Shown here: positions 25,748 to 34,093 of the stretch, piece by piece
Layout: each line of letters begins with the position of its first letter
How positions within the stretch are numbered: the stretch's first letter is position 1
Origin: Terriglobia bacterium
Lineage (GTDB): Bacteria > Acidobacteriota > Terriglobia > Terriglobales > Acidobacteriaceae
Assembly (NCBI GenBank): GCA_020072585.1
Contig: JAIQGL010000010.1
Span: 124,001 to 188,000, forward strand
Direction: 5' to 3'
Length of the DNA: 64,000 nt
Notes under the pieces: generated by a model
Told to the model about the DNA's origin: nothing
Databases searched by the model: none
Seen by the model: the letters and a program-made list of their open reading frames with translations, nothing else
Position numbers and translations under genes: made by a program

Positions 25748-25776
25748 TTGACGCAGGCCCCAAATGGGGTTATCTT
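25748..25776 (+). promoter_or_regulatory. Sigma-70-type promoter for the membrane-protein gene
   Basis: TTGACG (25748-25753), 17 bases, then TATCTT (25771-25776). The expected start site near 25783 falls inside the second palindrome, so a repressor bound there would block initiation. Confidence 0.55.
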
Positions 25777-25780
25777 GTTT

Positions 25781-25794
25781 TTGAACTTGTTCAA
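25781..25794. promoter_or_regulatory. Operator-like palindrome, start-site copy
   Basis: TTGAACTTGTTCAA, 6-base arms around TT. With the copy at 25727 it brackets the promoter. The TetR-family protein encoded at 26893 is the natural candidate binder, as TetR proteins usually bind such palindromes near their own gene. Confidence 0.65.
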
Positions 25795-25821
25795 AATTCT
25801 TAAACGGAAGGACCTTGAACC

Positions 25822-26241
25822 ATGCACAGCACAGAAACCACAATCGTCGTCTCTTATCTTGTGTACCTCTTGATCAGCGTTACCTTGACCGTGTGGGTGG
25901 CGCGCACGCTGAGCAAACGCGGCGCTATCTTCCTGGTGGACGCATTCCACGGCAACGCTGAACTGGCCGCCTCAGTGAACCATCTGCTGGTGGTGGGCTT
26001 CTATCTGATCAACATCGGCTTTGTAACCCTGGCACTGAAAAGCAACGCCGAGGTCACCACGTCACGCGCGGCGATTGAGCTGCTGAGTGACAAGCTGGGC
26101 TTCGTCCTGCTGGCGCTGGGCGGCATGCACTTCTTCAATCTGTTTGTCTTCTCGCGGATTCGCGCCCACGGGCAACACAACGGTCCGCGGCGGCCTCCAG
26201 TAGCTCCCGACGCAGTGTTGAAGGTGGCGGTGCCACGGTAA
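25822..26241 (+). CDS. Integral membrane protein of unknown family
   Basis: A 139-residue protein with three hydrophobic segments (about 7-26, 47-68, 88-106), a His-containing loop (VDAFHGNAELAASVNHLLV) and a basic, Pro-rich tail. The ribosome site GGAAGGACC is before the ATG. I do not recognise the family. Its promoter is bracketed by paired palindromes, and a DCC-thioredoxin/TetR pair follows 200 bases downstream, so it is probably controlled by that TetR protein. Confidence 0.72.
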   Translation: MHSTETTIVVSYLVYLLISVTLTVWVARTLSKRGAIFLVDAFHGNAELAASVNHLLVVGFYLINIGFVTLALKSNAEVTTSRAAIELLSDKLGFVLLALGGMHFFNLFVFSRIRAHGQHNGPRRPPVAPDAVLKVAVPR

Positions 26242-26251
26242 AGGCTCGCTC

Positions 26252-26268
26252 AGGGACTAAAAGTCCCT
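26252..26268. terminator. Short hairpin after the membrane-protein gene
   Basis: AGGGACT, AAA loop, AGTCCCT: a perfect 7-pair stem 10 bases after the stop. It has no T run, so termination is uncertain. Confidence 0.35.
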
Positions 26269-26345
26269 TCAAGAAGAGCTAGTCGGCACGACTACGCAGG
26301 CCATCGGTCGTAAGCTCCCTCTGCCTAAACCTAAAAGTCATGCCC

Positions 26346-26359
26346 TGACACTAGTGTCA
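26346..26359. promoter_or_regulatory. Perfect 14-base palindrome upstream of the DCC/TetR pair
   Basis: TGACACTAGTGTCA is an uninterrupted palindrome 84 bases before the DCC gene. It overlaps where a -35 box would lie for a -10 near 26378 (TATAGC). It differs from the TGAACnnGTTCA sites upstream, so a different regulator may bind. Confidence 0.5.
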
Positions 26360-26443
26360 TTTCTTGAATAGAGCTGGTATAGCCCCGCCGTGCGATCAAG
26401 CCCGACGGAAACGAATCGACATGAACGGTCTGGAGTGAGGTGA

Positions 26444-26896
26444 ATGATGGAAAAGCTCTACGTGCTATATGATCCGAAATGCGAGCTGTGCGAACGGCTG
26501 AAAGACTGGCTGCTTATACAACGAACCTGGCTGGGCTTGTGTATGGTCCCGGCCGGTTCTGAGAAGGCGCAAAAGATGTTTCCTGAGCTGCAACAGGTGG
26601 CCACGTGCAACGACTTGGTCGTCATCAGCGATGATGGGCAGGTCTACCTGAACAACTCAGCCTGGATCATGGCGCTTTATGCCCTGGAAGACTATCGTGA
26701 ATGGGCCTGCCGGCTGGCGCATCCGATGATTGCGCCGTTTGTGCGGCAGGCCTTTGAGATGATTTCCAAAAACCGCCACACTATTTCCCGCTGGCTGAGC
26801 CATGACCGGCCGGAAGAGATAGCGGGCGAACTACGTAAAGTTCCGCTGGCGCCGTGTGCGGTGCCGGGCGAAACAGTATCGGATTATCTGCGATGA
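26444..26896 (+). CDS. DCC-family (DUF393) thiol-disulfide oxidoreductase-like protein
   Basis: A 150-residue protein with the DUF393 opening LYVLYDPKCELCERLKDWL, where C-x2-C (C14/C17) is the thioredoxin-like pair, though Asp-Pro replaces the usual Asp-Gly. The predicted role is disulfide or electron transfer, unproven for this family. Ribosome sites GGAG and GAGG suit the starts at 26444 and 26447. Its stop overlaps the ATG of the TetR gene (ATGA), so the two form an operon. Confidence 0.75.
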   Translation: MMEKLYVLYDPKCELCERLKDWLLIQRTWLGLCMVPAGSEKAQKMFPELQQVATCNDLVVISDDGQVYLNNSAWIMALYALEDYREWACRLAHPMIAPFVRQAFEMISKNRHTISRWLSHDRPEEIAGELRKVPLAPCAVPGETVSDYLR

Positions 26897-27576
26897 ATGT
26901 GCCTGCAATGAAAACACGTCCTACGCCGCGCGCGGAAGATACGCGCCGGCGGATCTATGAAGCTGCCATGGAACTCTTCCGCGAGAAGGGTTTTGAGCAG
27001 ACCACCATGCGTGACATTGCGGCCAAGGCCGGAGTGGCGCTGGGTGGCGCTTATTACTACTTCTCGCAAAAGGAAGCCATTGTCCTGGCTTTTTACCATG
27101 AGATGCAGGAGGGCAGCCACGAGGCCGTTCTTGAATCCATGGCCGGCCATAAGAAGCTGAAGGACCGTATCCGCTGCGTGGTGGAAAAGCGCTTTGAATT
27201 GCTCGCGCCCAACCGCAAGTTCTGTGATGCGCTTTTCCGCCATGCTCCGGACAGCAAAGATCCGCTTTCACCTTTCAGTGAAGAGACACGGCCCATCCGC
27301 GAACGCGCCATTGAGCATCTGCGCATTGCGCTTGAAGGCGGCGACGTAAAAGTGCCCGCCGATCTTAAGCCACAGCTTCCCTACCTGCTTTGGCTCTACC
27401 AGATGGGGCTGATTCTGTTCTGGCTCTATGACCGATCCGAAAACCAGCAACGCACACAAAAGCTTGTGGAAAAGAGCCTGGGACTGCTGGTGACTTTGCT
27501 CAAGCTTTCCGGCCTGCCGCTGATGAAGCCGGTAAGAAAGACGGCGCTGGAGCTAGTGGAGACGATTGCGCCGTAG
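26893..27576 (+). CDS. TetR-family transcription repressor
   Basis: A 227-residue regulator from the ATG at 26893, which overlaps the upstream stop by four bases; the longer frame from 26854 is not needed. The N-terminal helix-turn-helix is canonical: RRRIYEAAMELFREKGFEQT, then TMRDIAAKAGVALGGAYYYF. The C-terminal ligand-binding helices end with LLWLYQMGLILFWLYDRSENQ, a hydrophobic region that could bind a fatty or aromatic effector. It is the likely ligand of the TGAACnnGTTCA palindromes 1.1 kb upstream. Confidence 0.9.
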   Translation: MNVPAMKTRPTPRAEDTRRRIYEAAMELFREKGFEQTTMRDIAAKAGVALGGAYYYFSQKEAIVLAFYHEMQEGSHEAVLESMAGHKKLKDRIRCVVEKRFELLAPNRKFCDALFRHAPDSKDPLSPFSEETRPIRERAIEHLRIALEGGDVKVPADLKPQLPYLLWLYQMGLILFWLYDRSENQQRTQKLVEKSLGLLVTLLKLSGLPLMKPVRKTALELVETIAP

Positions 27577-28143
27577 CTAGGCGACTGCCGAGGACGAGTT
27601 TTCGGCTTGATGGTATTGCCGCCAGGCAAACCAAGCCAGCGTTCCCACCATTCCGGCCCAGGCCAGTAACCGCGTGAAGTTGCCGATCTGAATGGCATGG
27701 GGCAGCAAACCCAGGCTGGAGAAGATGCGCACCCAGTCATGCTGCGCCTCGTCGGCTGCGGCGCCGACGGTCACAAGCGGAAGCTCGAGCCTTAAGGCGT
27801 CCGCCATGTAAGTGGCGACGCCGGTGAGGCTGTGAAAAAACGCAAAAGCACAGAAGACCGTACCGGGAAGCTCGCGGCGAACGGCAAAGCTGACCGCCAG
27901 CGACGCGGGCACGATCAGTTGCAGCAGTGTTCCGCCCCAGAGCCCGAGCGTTTCTCCCAGCCAGCCAAAAAGAAGGTGCCCGCCTTCATGAATGGGCAGA
28001 TGGACGTTATCAAGCAGCGTGAGCTGGCCCCAGTTGCTGGCGAGATAGAAAAGCAGGATGGCGTAAAAGGCGAGCCAGCCGAAGAGCTGCGCCCTGGAGA
28101 TAGGCTTCCACTCGATTTCTGGAAGATGCATTGATTTATGCAT
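27577..28143 (-). CDS. Membrane protein with HEGGH zinc-peptidase motif
   Basis: A 188-residue protein with about four to five hydrophobic segments. HLPIHEGGHLLFGWLGETLG carries H52-E53-x2-H56, the HExxH zinc motif, set at the start of a membrane helix, as in M50-type intramembrane proteases. A later HDW (about 135) could give the third ligand. The family is not one I can name and activity is unproven. Start uncertain between 28143 and 28131, neither with a ribosome site. It converges with the TetR gene, stop codons adjacent. Confidence 0.7.
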   Translation of the reverse strand: MHKSMHLPEIEWKPISRAQLFGWLAFYAILLFYLASNWGQLTLLDNVHLPIHEGGHLLFGWLGETLGLWGGTLLQLIVPASLAVSFAVRRELPGTVFCAFAFFHSLTGVATYMADALRLELPLVTVGAAADEAQHDWVRIFSSLGLLPHAIQIGNFTRLLAWAGMVGTLAWFAWRQYHQAENSSSAVA

Positions 28144-28273
28144 ATCACAGGGAGAGCGGTGAAGGAGAGGTTATCAGCGCGGGAAACATTACTTTGGAGT
28201 GTGCCGCCCCACCAGAGCTCAGATCCTCCTTCGTTTACCCGGCGCTTACTCGCCCGCTACTTTTGACGGATAA

Positions 28274-30907
28274 TTACTGCTTTGGTGTTCCTTGCGTTCC
28301 CGCGTTCAGATCGATATCACGGACGTTGGCAGGCGCAGGCGATAAGATAACCGTCCGCGAGATTTCTTTCCCCTCGTGTTCCACTGCGATCGTGTACGTG
28401 CCGGCGGACAGGTTGCGGAAGATATACGCGCCGGTGGAACCGCTTTTAACTTCCAGAGAAAGCTCTTTCAACCGCACCACAGCGCCGGCGATCGGGACCG
28501 TCTGTAGAGTGGTCTTGTCATAGACCATCACGCGTCCGCTGATGGAGCGCAGGGCCTTGACGGTAAATTGAGTGCTGGCCGGATTGCCTGACTCCACGGT
28601 GATGTCTTGCGCGGCCAGGTCCTGCAGGGCATATCCGGCGGGGTAAGAGTTTGACAGGGTGGCCACCGAATAGGTTCCGGACGCAAGCCCGGTGAAAGCA
28701 AATTTGCCGGTGACGCCGGTCTGCCCGCGGCGCGTGACCTTCTCGCCTTTCAATTCCACGGTAACTCCGTTGATGCCGGTACCTGCGTCATTGAGCACAA
28801 AGCCGAAGATTTGTCCTTTGGCGAAGTTGACTCCAAAATCGACTGTGGCATTCATGTCTACAGTAGCCGGGGAATCAGTGGTGTAAAAAAAAGGCTCGGC
28901 GCTCTGCAGCTTTGCTTCAACACGATGTACGCCGAAGGGCACATGATGGAATGAGTAATAACCGCCGGAGTCAGTACGGGTGACGCGGTTCTCGTCGAGC
29001 CGGACTTCAACGCCGCTGAGCGCGGGCGCCCGCGCGTTGTAAAGACCGGCGGAGTCGTCGTCACGAAAGATGTGACCCTGGATCATGCCGTGGCGGCCGG
29101 GCAGCAGCAGTCCGGGGACGCTAAAGAAGCGGTGTTGCAATGAAATGCTGAACAGCGGATGCGTGGTGGCAACGCCGTTGTTGGCGGTGCGGACCATTGA
29201 CGCGGAGCCGACAATGTCATTGGCAGACCTGAGCCGTTGCGAGTAACTGACGGTGGCGGTGGTAAGAATAAAGTGGCCCTGCAACAGCTCAGTGTTGCTG
29301 TTGAAATAACTCAGGTCGAGCTTGCGCCGGGACTGGTTGCGTGAGATCCAGCTCATGGCTGCGCTCAGATCATTGCGCGAAGGAGCCAGGTTGACGGTGA
29401 AAGCATTGGTGAATCCCAGAAGCTGCAGCAGAGCGGTGTTGCGAAGCAGATCAGCAAGTTGCTCAGGCGTGGAAGCGACGATGCCGGCGCGGTCAAGCGC
29501 GTCCTGCAATCCGGGAATCTGCGAGAAGATAGCGGCAAGAGTGGGCACTTGAACGTCATGCCGGAAAAAACCGCTCAACTGAAATGCCCCGGCGGAAGCG
29601 CGCGCGTTGACGGCGAAATCATTGCCGCCGCCTCCACCTTCTATATTCACGGTGCGCTGATACTGGAATCCGGCACCGAAATGCCGCGATGAATAGTCCA
29701 CTCCAGTGGGCAGATTGAGCGTGGTGATGCGCGGCCCCGCGGGAATTTTGGATTGGAAAGTAGCGTAGGCGCCGCCGCCGTTCACGGAAAAGTAACGGTT
29801 CAACTTGAAGTTGAGAAGACTGCTGGTAGTGAAGGTGCTCTGGCTCAGCGTGGAAAAATTGTAGTCTGACTGGTTCAGGTCCAGGCTGGCGTAAAGCCGC
29901 TCACTCAGCTTGCGGCTGGCATTGACGTCAGCAAACGTTCCGTGTTGATTGTTGACAGCCAGAGAGGCAAAGTTGCGCGACTGGCTGCGGAAGCCGCCTG
30001 TGACGTGGGTGCGCTTGTCATCATAACTGCCACGCGCAGCAAAACCTACGCCATGGCTCATTCCCAGTTCGGCCAGGAAATTACCTTTATCAGTGAACTT
30101 GAGCCGGTACACCAGAGAACCAACCGCGCCATTGCTGGAGAACGCCCGCTGGCTATCAGGATTCTGGAAGTAATAAGCATTGGCTTCAAGAGAGTTTGCA
30201 TCATTGAGACGAAAGAGCCGCGAGATGCCCGCAGTGTACTCACGATCCGTAGCAAGGAAAAGCCCTTGAAACGTGGCGATGGAGGTAAAGCCACCATGGA
30301 ATTGCCATGGCCCCTGGCGCAGGTGGAAGCCGCGAACCAGAAAGCCATCCAGCGTAAGCGGCGAGTTGCCGACATTCTTGTCAACGAAAGTCATGTCAGT
30401 GTTGGGGTGGTTGATCTGGTACGCGAGAAAAGGAAAACCGACGACCGAAGTGGAATCGCCGGCGGAAAACAGGTTGGCGTTGATCACCTGCATTCGGGTG
30501 AAGGACTTCCCTTCTGTGCGCTTGAATTCAACGGAGTTGGTGATCTGACTGGGATCCGAGTTGTAGCGGAACTCATAGGTCCCGTTTTCACCGGTGCCCA
30601 GTCGTTCTGGCGGTTCAAAACCCGGAGGCAGCACCGGCGGCGGAATAGGAACGACCACTGCAAGAGTTTGAGCCCCGGCCGGAGTAACAATCATGATGTT
30701 CGTGGCGCCGGGCGCTTTGCCGAGAATTTCAACCATGCCATTGGCGGCGGTGGCGTCAGCGATGTTGGAATCGAGCGAGTACGCTGCGGTGGCGCCTGCA
30801 ACCGGAAGCTGCACGGTCTTCTGGTATGCGACGGAAAGCGGAGATTGCCCATGGGCCGCGATCATGCAGGCGGTCCATAGCAGGACAATGCTCCAGAAGC
30901 GTTTCAT
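28274..30907 (-). CDS. Usher-like outer-membrane barrel with Cna-B/carboxypeptidase-regulatory repeats
   Basis: An 877-residue exported protein (signal MKRFWSIVLLWTACMIAAHG). After an N-terminal domain of about 80 residues and a Pro-rich linker (VPIPPPVLPPGFEPPERLG), residues about 100-610 are alternating aromatic/polar strands of beta-barrel type (for example GPWQFHGGFTSIATFQGLFL). Residues about 615-870 hold three Cna-B-like modules of the carboxypeptidase-regulatory kind (GHIFRDDDSAGLYNARAPAL, GVEVRLDEN, DSGGYYSFHHVPFG). The gene order after four secreted subunits and a chaperone-like gene suggests the usher role. Usher plug and C-terminal domains were not recognised, so it is only usher-like. 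ATG overlaps the chaperone stop (ATGA). Confidence 0.7.
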   Translation of the reverse strand: MKRFWSIVLLWTACMIAAHGQSPLSVAYQKTVQLPVAGATAAYSLDSNIADATAANGMVEILGKAPGATNIMIVTPAGAQTLAVVVPIPPPVLPPGFEPPERLGTGENGTYEFRYNSDPSQITNSVEFKRTEGKSFTRMQVINANLFSAGDSTSVVGFPFLAYQINHPNTDMTFVDKNVGNSPLTLDGFLVRGFHLRQGPWQFHGGFTSIATFQGLFLATDREYTAGISRLFRLNDANSLEANAYYFQNPDSQRAFSSNGAVGSLVYRLKFTDKGNFLAELGMSHGVGFAARGSYDDKRTHVTGGFRSQSRNFASLAVNNQHGTFADVNASRKLSERLYASLDLNQSDYNFSTLSQSTFTTSSLLNFKLNRYFSVNGGGAYATFQSKIPAGPRITTLNLPTGVDYSSRHFGAGFQYQRTVNIEGGGGGNDFAVNARASAGAFQLSGFFRHDVQVPTLAAIFSQIPGLQDALDRAGIVASTPEQLADLLRNTALLQLLGFTNAFTVNLAPSRNDLSAAMSWISRNQSRRKLDLSYFNSNTELLQGHFILTTATVSYSQRLRSANDIVGSASMVRTANNGVATTHPLFSISLQHRFFSVPGLLLPGRHGMIQGHIFRDDDSAGLYNARAPALSGVEVRLDENRVTRTDSGGYYSFHHVPFGVHRVEAKLQSAEPFFYTTDSPATVDMNATVDFGVNFAKGQIFGFVLNDAGTGINGVTVELKGEKVTRRGQTGVTGKFAFTGLASGTYSVATLSNSYPAGYALQDLAAQDITVESGNPASTQFTVKALRSISGRVMVYDKTTLQTVPIAGAVVRLKELSLEVKSGSTGAYIFRNLSAGTYTIAVEHEGKEISRTVILSPAPANVRDIDLNAGTQGTPKQ

Positions 30908-31788
30908 TTTTTGAGGGCTTCAGTTTTAGGAGCTGGAGTTTTCGGCGCTTCGGTTTTGGGAACTTCAAATGCCGCTTCACTGGTGAGGGTCTTGCCTTCA
31001 AACTGGAATGAACAAAGTGCGCGGTAGCTTCCAGGAGGCAGGTCGCCAGGATACTCAGCGGAAAATTCCAGCCGCTCACCGGGCAGCAGCCGTTGTGGAT
31101 CAAATGTGGCCTTCCCCACCAGAGAGCCGCCGGAGTTCAACACTACCGCAGCGCCTTCCGGCAGCACAGGTTCGGCTCCGGAATTGGAAATCCATTGCGC
31201 AATCTTCATGTTTGCGGATTCGCTCGCAGGATTCACACGCACGGGCTCAGGCTGGAGCTTTACATTGTCAGTAAGGTTGAAGGTGATCAGCGCCCCGAGC
31301 GATGCCGTCATGCCGACGGCGCCGGAAGATGTGGGCAGTTTGTCTGTGCCGCGAAACATGGCCACTACAGCACGGATATTGGTCTGCGCCGGCAAGGTAA
31401 GACGGACATCGACCGAGACGGAAGAATAAGGTTTGACCAGAACAGTCTTTTGCGCAAAGACCGCGGTCGCGGCAATGCTATTGGGCGTTTCACCGGCGGC
31501 AACAAAGATGCGCTTACCGTTTTTGATGATCACATCTTCGGCAACCATCTCAAAGGCAAAGTCACGCGCCGTTTGATTTGTAAGCGTGAGAGTCTGCGTG
31601 AGTCCCTGGCCGAAATTGCCTTTGGCCATAACAACAGCAGGACTCAGCGAGATGGATGGCTTTTCCGCTACCGGAGCAGCGGCAGGACTCTGCGCTGGAG
31701 ACACGGGCGCAACCTGCGCGCCCAGAAAAGCAGAAAAGCAGAGAAACATGATGCAGACGCTGAGGCGCATTGGCGCGAGCAACGTCAT
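30904..31788 (-). CDS. Periplasmic chaperone-like protein (immunoglobulin-fold)
   Basis: A 294-residue exported protein. Start at 31788 is chosen because TAATATG links it to the preceding stop; the in-frame start at 31821 would overlap by 32 bases. Signal LSVCIMFLCFSAFLGAQ. The domain begins with SISLSPAVVMAKGNFGQGLT and TLTNQTARDFAFEMVAEDV, a PapD-like first-strand and second-strand pattern, followed by a second beta domain (KLQPEPVRVNPASESANMKI) and an Ala/Pro/Lys tail (KTEAPKTPAPKTEALKK). In chaperone-usher systems such proteins hold pilus subunits in the periplasm. The FGS/FGL-type invariant residues were not aligned. Confidence 0.68.
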   Translation of the reverse strand: MTLLAPMRLSVCIMFLCFSAFLGAQVAPVSPAQSPAAAPVAEKPSISLSPAVVMAKGNFGQGLTQTLTLTNQTARDFAFEMVAEDVIIKNGKRIFVAAGETPNSIAATAVFAQKTVLVKPYSSVSVDVRLTLPAQTNIRAVVAMFRGTDKLPTSSGAVGMTASLGALITFNLTDNVKLQPEPVRVNPASESANMKIAQWISNSGAEPVLPEGAAVVLNSGGSLVGKATFDPQRLLPGERLEFSAEYPGDLPPGSYRALCSFQFEGKTLTSEAAFEVPKTEAPKTPAPKTEALKK

Positions 31789-31789
31789 A

Positions 31790-32332
31790 TTAGTTTGGGA
31801 TGACCTGAAAAATAATCGCATTGTGCAGTTGAGAGTTCTTCTCCGTCAGAGATGTGGGCACTTCAATTTCGAGACGGTGCATGATCGTTGGTCCGATCCG
31901 CGCCTGGCCCTGAACAAGTTGTGGGACCGTTTCAAGAGCGATCCCGTCCAGGCGAAAAGTGTAAGCAGTGTCAGGTACGGCGAGAGCGGCCAGGACAGCA
32001 GCACTGGTTGCATGCTGCGAGCCATTCTGTATGCTCATGCCAAACCTGGTTGTAACAACAAAGCGTCCTGGAAGCTTTTGCACCTGGACGTTGGGGATCT
32101 GTGCCCCGCTTGCGTTAGAAACAGTTCCCAGATTCAGGCTGCGCTGGCCGGAGGCGCCGCCGGTCAAAGCGGCTCCATCCGGCGCGCTGACGAAATTCAC
32201 CGAGATAGTTCCTTCAGTTTCAGACTTCATGGAAATTGCGGTGGAGGTTCGTTTACTCGAGCCTTTGCGTTGCGCCCATCCGTTGGTCATGAGGGAGGAA
32301 CCGAACAACAATAACGGCAGGACAAAACGCAA
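31790..32332 (-). CDS. Secreted subunit-like protein, member D of a four-gene family
   Basis: A 180-residue exported protein starting with TTG; GGAGGT lies 11 bases upstream. Its signal is short (FVLPLLLFGSSLMTNGWAQ). The beta-rich body and the C-terminal strand LHNAIIFQVIPN resemble the other three secreted proteins upstream in this cluster, which end in ITFLATAN, INFTATAN and INYQATAN. It is the most diverged member and could be a tip adhesin or adaptor; this is a guess. Its stop is one base before the chaperone-like ATG. Confidence 0.62.
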   Translation of the reverse strand: MRFVLPLLLFGSSLMTNGWAQRKGSSKRTSTAISMKSETEGTISVNFVSAPDGAALTGGASGQRSLNLGTVSNASGAQIPNVQVQKLPGRFVVTTRFGMSIQNGSQHATSAAVLAALAVPDTAYTFRLDGIALETVPQLVQGQARIGPTIMHRLEIEVPTSLTEKNSQLHNAIIFQVIPN

Positions 32333-32411
32333 ATCTATGTCGCACCTCCGCGCCAGCTCTTAATCCATGTTCATGCCTTGCATACAAATACTGGCCACTT
32401 CCATTAAACCC

Positions 32412-32871
32412 TTAATTGGCCGTGGCCTGGTAATTAATGGTGTTGCTGATAACGGTTCCGCTGGCCAGCCGCGGACGCATTGGTGACCGGAGTGCCGCCA
32501 ACCGTCCATGCGTTCACTGCATCTGCCGCACCAAGTTGCGCTGTCAGGGTGTAGTTCGCGCTGGCCGAGTTGGTCTTGGAAACCTGCACATCAACCGCGG
32601 AGCTGACGGTAAAGTTGGTCGCGGTTGTTGTGCGGACAACGCCCGCGCCTACCGCGCCAAACGCCGACACGTTGCCGAAGGCCAGCGTGGCAGCGTTGGT
32701 GCCAGAGCCAGTCAAGGCAACGCCGGCGGCATCTGAGTTGAATACCAGTTGGATCGATCCATTCACCGTGGCGGTCACGGTAAGCGTGCCGTTGGCTGTG
32801 GTTTGGGCAACGGCAGCCGATGAAATCATCATCAGCGCCGCAAAGATGGTTAACAGTACTACTTTCCTCAT
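32412..32871 (-). pseudogene. Secreted subunit-like protein C, frame-shifted near its 3' end
   Basis: From the ATG at 32871 (ribosome site GAGGAGAGG) a signal peptide and the family body TVTATVNGSIQLVFNSDAAG are intact. Near 32465 the reading frame goes off: the in-frame continuation (AGQRNRYQQHH, stop at 32434) has no match in the family, while the +1 frame from about 32465 gives ASGTVISNTINYQATAN and a stop at 32412, exactly the closing strand of neighbours A and B. About 25 residues present in B (near NAGYNTDIAHNLDL) are missing at the same spot, so a deletion of non-triplet length is likely. An assembly error cannot be excluded. Confidence 0.7.
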
Positions 32872-32948
32872 TGTTGTTCCTCTCCTCAATTCGAACTTCA
32901 AAAGTTGTTACTCAACACCTGCTCTGCGAAATTCGCAGTGCGGAATCC

Positions 32949-33512
32949 TCAATTGGCCGTGGCCGTAAAATTAATCGTCGTCGTAATCGGCGCACCCACC
33001 GCTGGACCGCCAGCACCCGGCGCTGCCGTGGAGACCACCAGGTCCAAATTGTGCGCAATGTCCGTGTTGTAGCCGGCGTTGGTCTGAATCGTCTGCGACG
33101 CCGTGGTCAGGGTGACCGCATCCACCTTATAGCTAAGACCCGTAGGCGCCGCAGCGGCCAGATTGGCAGTCAGCGTATAGGTGGTGCTGGTCAATCCGCC
33201 CTGGATTACCTGCACATCAAAAATCGTCCGCACGGTGAAGTTAGCGGCAGTCACGCTGGGCCGGGTCACTCCAGCGGCAAGCGGACCGAAAGCAGAAACA
33301 GCGCCGAAGTTCGCGGTGGCGGCATTGGTGCCGGCAGCGCCCAGCGTTACGCCCGCGGGATCGGTATCAAATTGCAGCGAGATGCCATTCTTGTTGATCA
33401 AAACGCCATTGATCACGCCAGTGGCCGTGGTCTGGGCCAGGGCCGATCCGCCGCAAAGAAGCATTGCCGCCAGGGCCGCGCCGCGCATGATCGAGATGTA
33501 TGTCTTCAGCAT
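32949..33512 (-). CDS. Secreted subunit-like protein B (spore coat U-like)
   Basis: A 187-residue exported protein (signal MRGAALAAMLLCGGSALAQ, after an eight-residue lead). The body has the layout of a Csu/SCPU-like subunit: a donor-like N-terminal strand (TATGVINGVLINKNGISLQF), a GTNAATANFGAVSAFG turn, DVQVIQGG and a C-terminal INFTATAN strand. It is similar to members A and C on both sides. AGGT precedes the ATG by six bases; it starts eight bases after the stop of gene A. Confidence 0.72.
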   Translation of the reverse strand: MLKTYISIMRGAALAAMLLCGGSALAQTTATGVINGVLINKNGISLQFDTDPAGVTLGAAGTNAATANFGAVSAFGPLAAGVTRPSVTAANFTVRTIFDVQVIQGGLTSTTYTLTANLAAAAPTGLSYKVDAVTLTTASQTIQTNAGYNTDIAHNLDLVVSTAAPGAGGPAVGAPITTTINFTATAN

Positions 33513-33520
33513 CGCAATAC

Positions 33521-34093
33521 CTAATTCGCCGTTGCCAGGAAAGTGATCGTCTCCAGCAATACCTGCGCCGGCACGTTGTTCCTGACCTGGACCTGCAATG
33601 TCTTGGTGATCCGCTGGCCAAAATTGTCAGCGGCATCCAGCGCCGTAAAACCTGTGTTGGTCAGCGTGACGTTGTTGACGAGCCAGACAACGCCATTGGG
33701 CGGCGGCGTTGAAATCTGCGCGGCCAGCCGGTAGTTCGGGCTGCTGGAGTTGGCTTTGCTCACCACCACGTCAAACGCGCTTCTGACCTCATAAAATGCC
33801 GCCGTGATGTGCTGGTAATTCACGCAGGTTGAAGTATGGAAATTCCCGGGAAACGCGGCCGTACCTAGGTCGAGACCAACATTGTTGGTGCCAGCGTTGG
33901 TCAGGGGGCAGAAGCCAGTGGTCCCGACAGAAGGGTTGTCCTGGAAAACCAGGCTGATGGAAGACTGCACGCTCATGGTGATGGTGAGCTGGCCGGAGCT
34001 GGTCTGCGCACCGGCGCTGGCGGCTAGAAGGCAGAGCATGGCGCTGAGTATCAGCAGCACTTTTCTTCCGTCGAGATTGAATCTACAGTTCAT
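33521..34093 (-). CDS. Secreted subunit-like protein A (spore coat U-like)
   Basis: A 190-residue exported protein, first gene of the leftward chaperone-usher-like cluster. Signal VLLILSAMLCLLAASAGAQ. The motif TITMSVQSSISLVFQDN and the final strand ETITFLATAN match B and C. A Cys pair (GFCPLTN and HTSTCVN) could form a disulfide, as in Csu-type subunits. No ribosome site is obvious before the ATG. Surface filament formation is inferred only from the gene order. Confidence 0.72.
   Translation of the reverse strand: MNCRFNLDGRKVLLILSAMLCLLAASAGAQTSSGQLTITMSVQSSISLVFQDNPSVGTTGFCPLTNAGTNNVGLDLGTAAFPGNFHTSTCVNYQHITAAFYEVRSAFDVVVSKANSSSPNYRLAAQISTPPPNGVVWLVNNVTLTNTGFTALDAADNFGQRITKTLQVQVRNNVPAQVLLETITFLATAN

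Noticed and set aside
25207-25803. 198-codon open frame across the small membrane protein and intergenic region
   Set aside because: Overlaps a better gene in another frame and runs through the paired palindromes and promoter.
29942-30880. 312-codon open frame antisense to the usher-like gene
   Set aside because: Antisense frame in a GC-rich gene; no family, and the usher-like protein on the other strand has clear signal peptide and domains.
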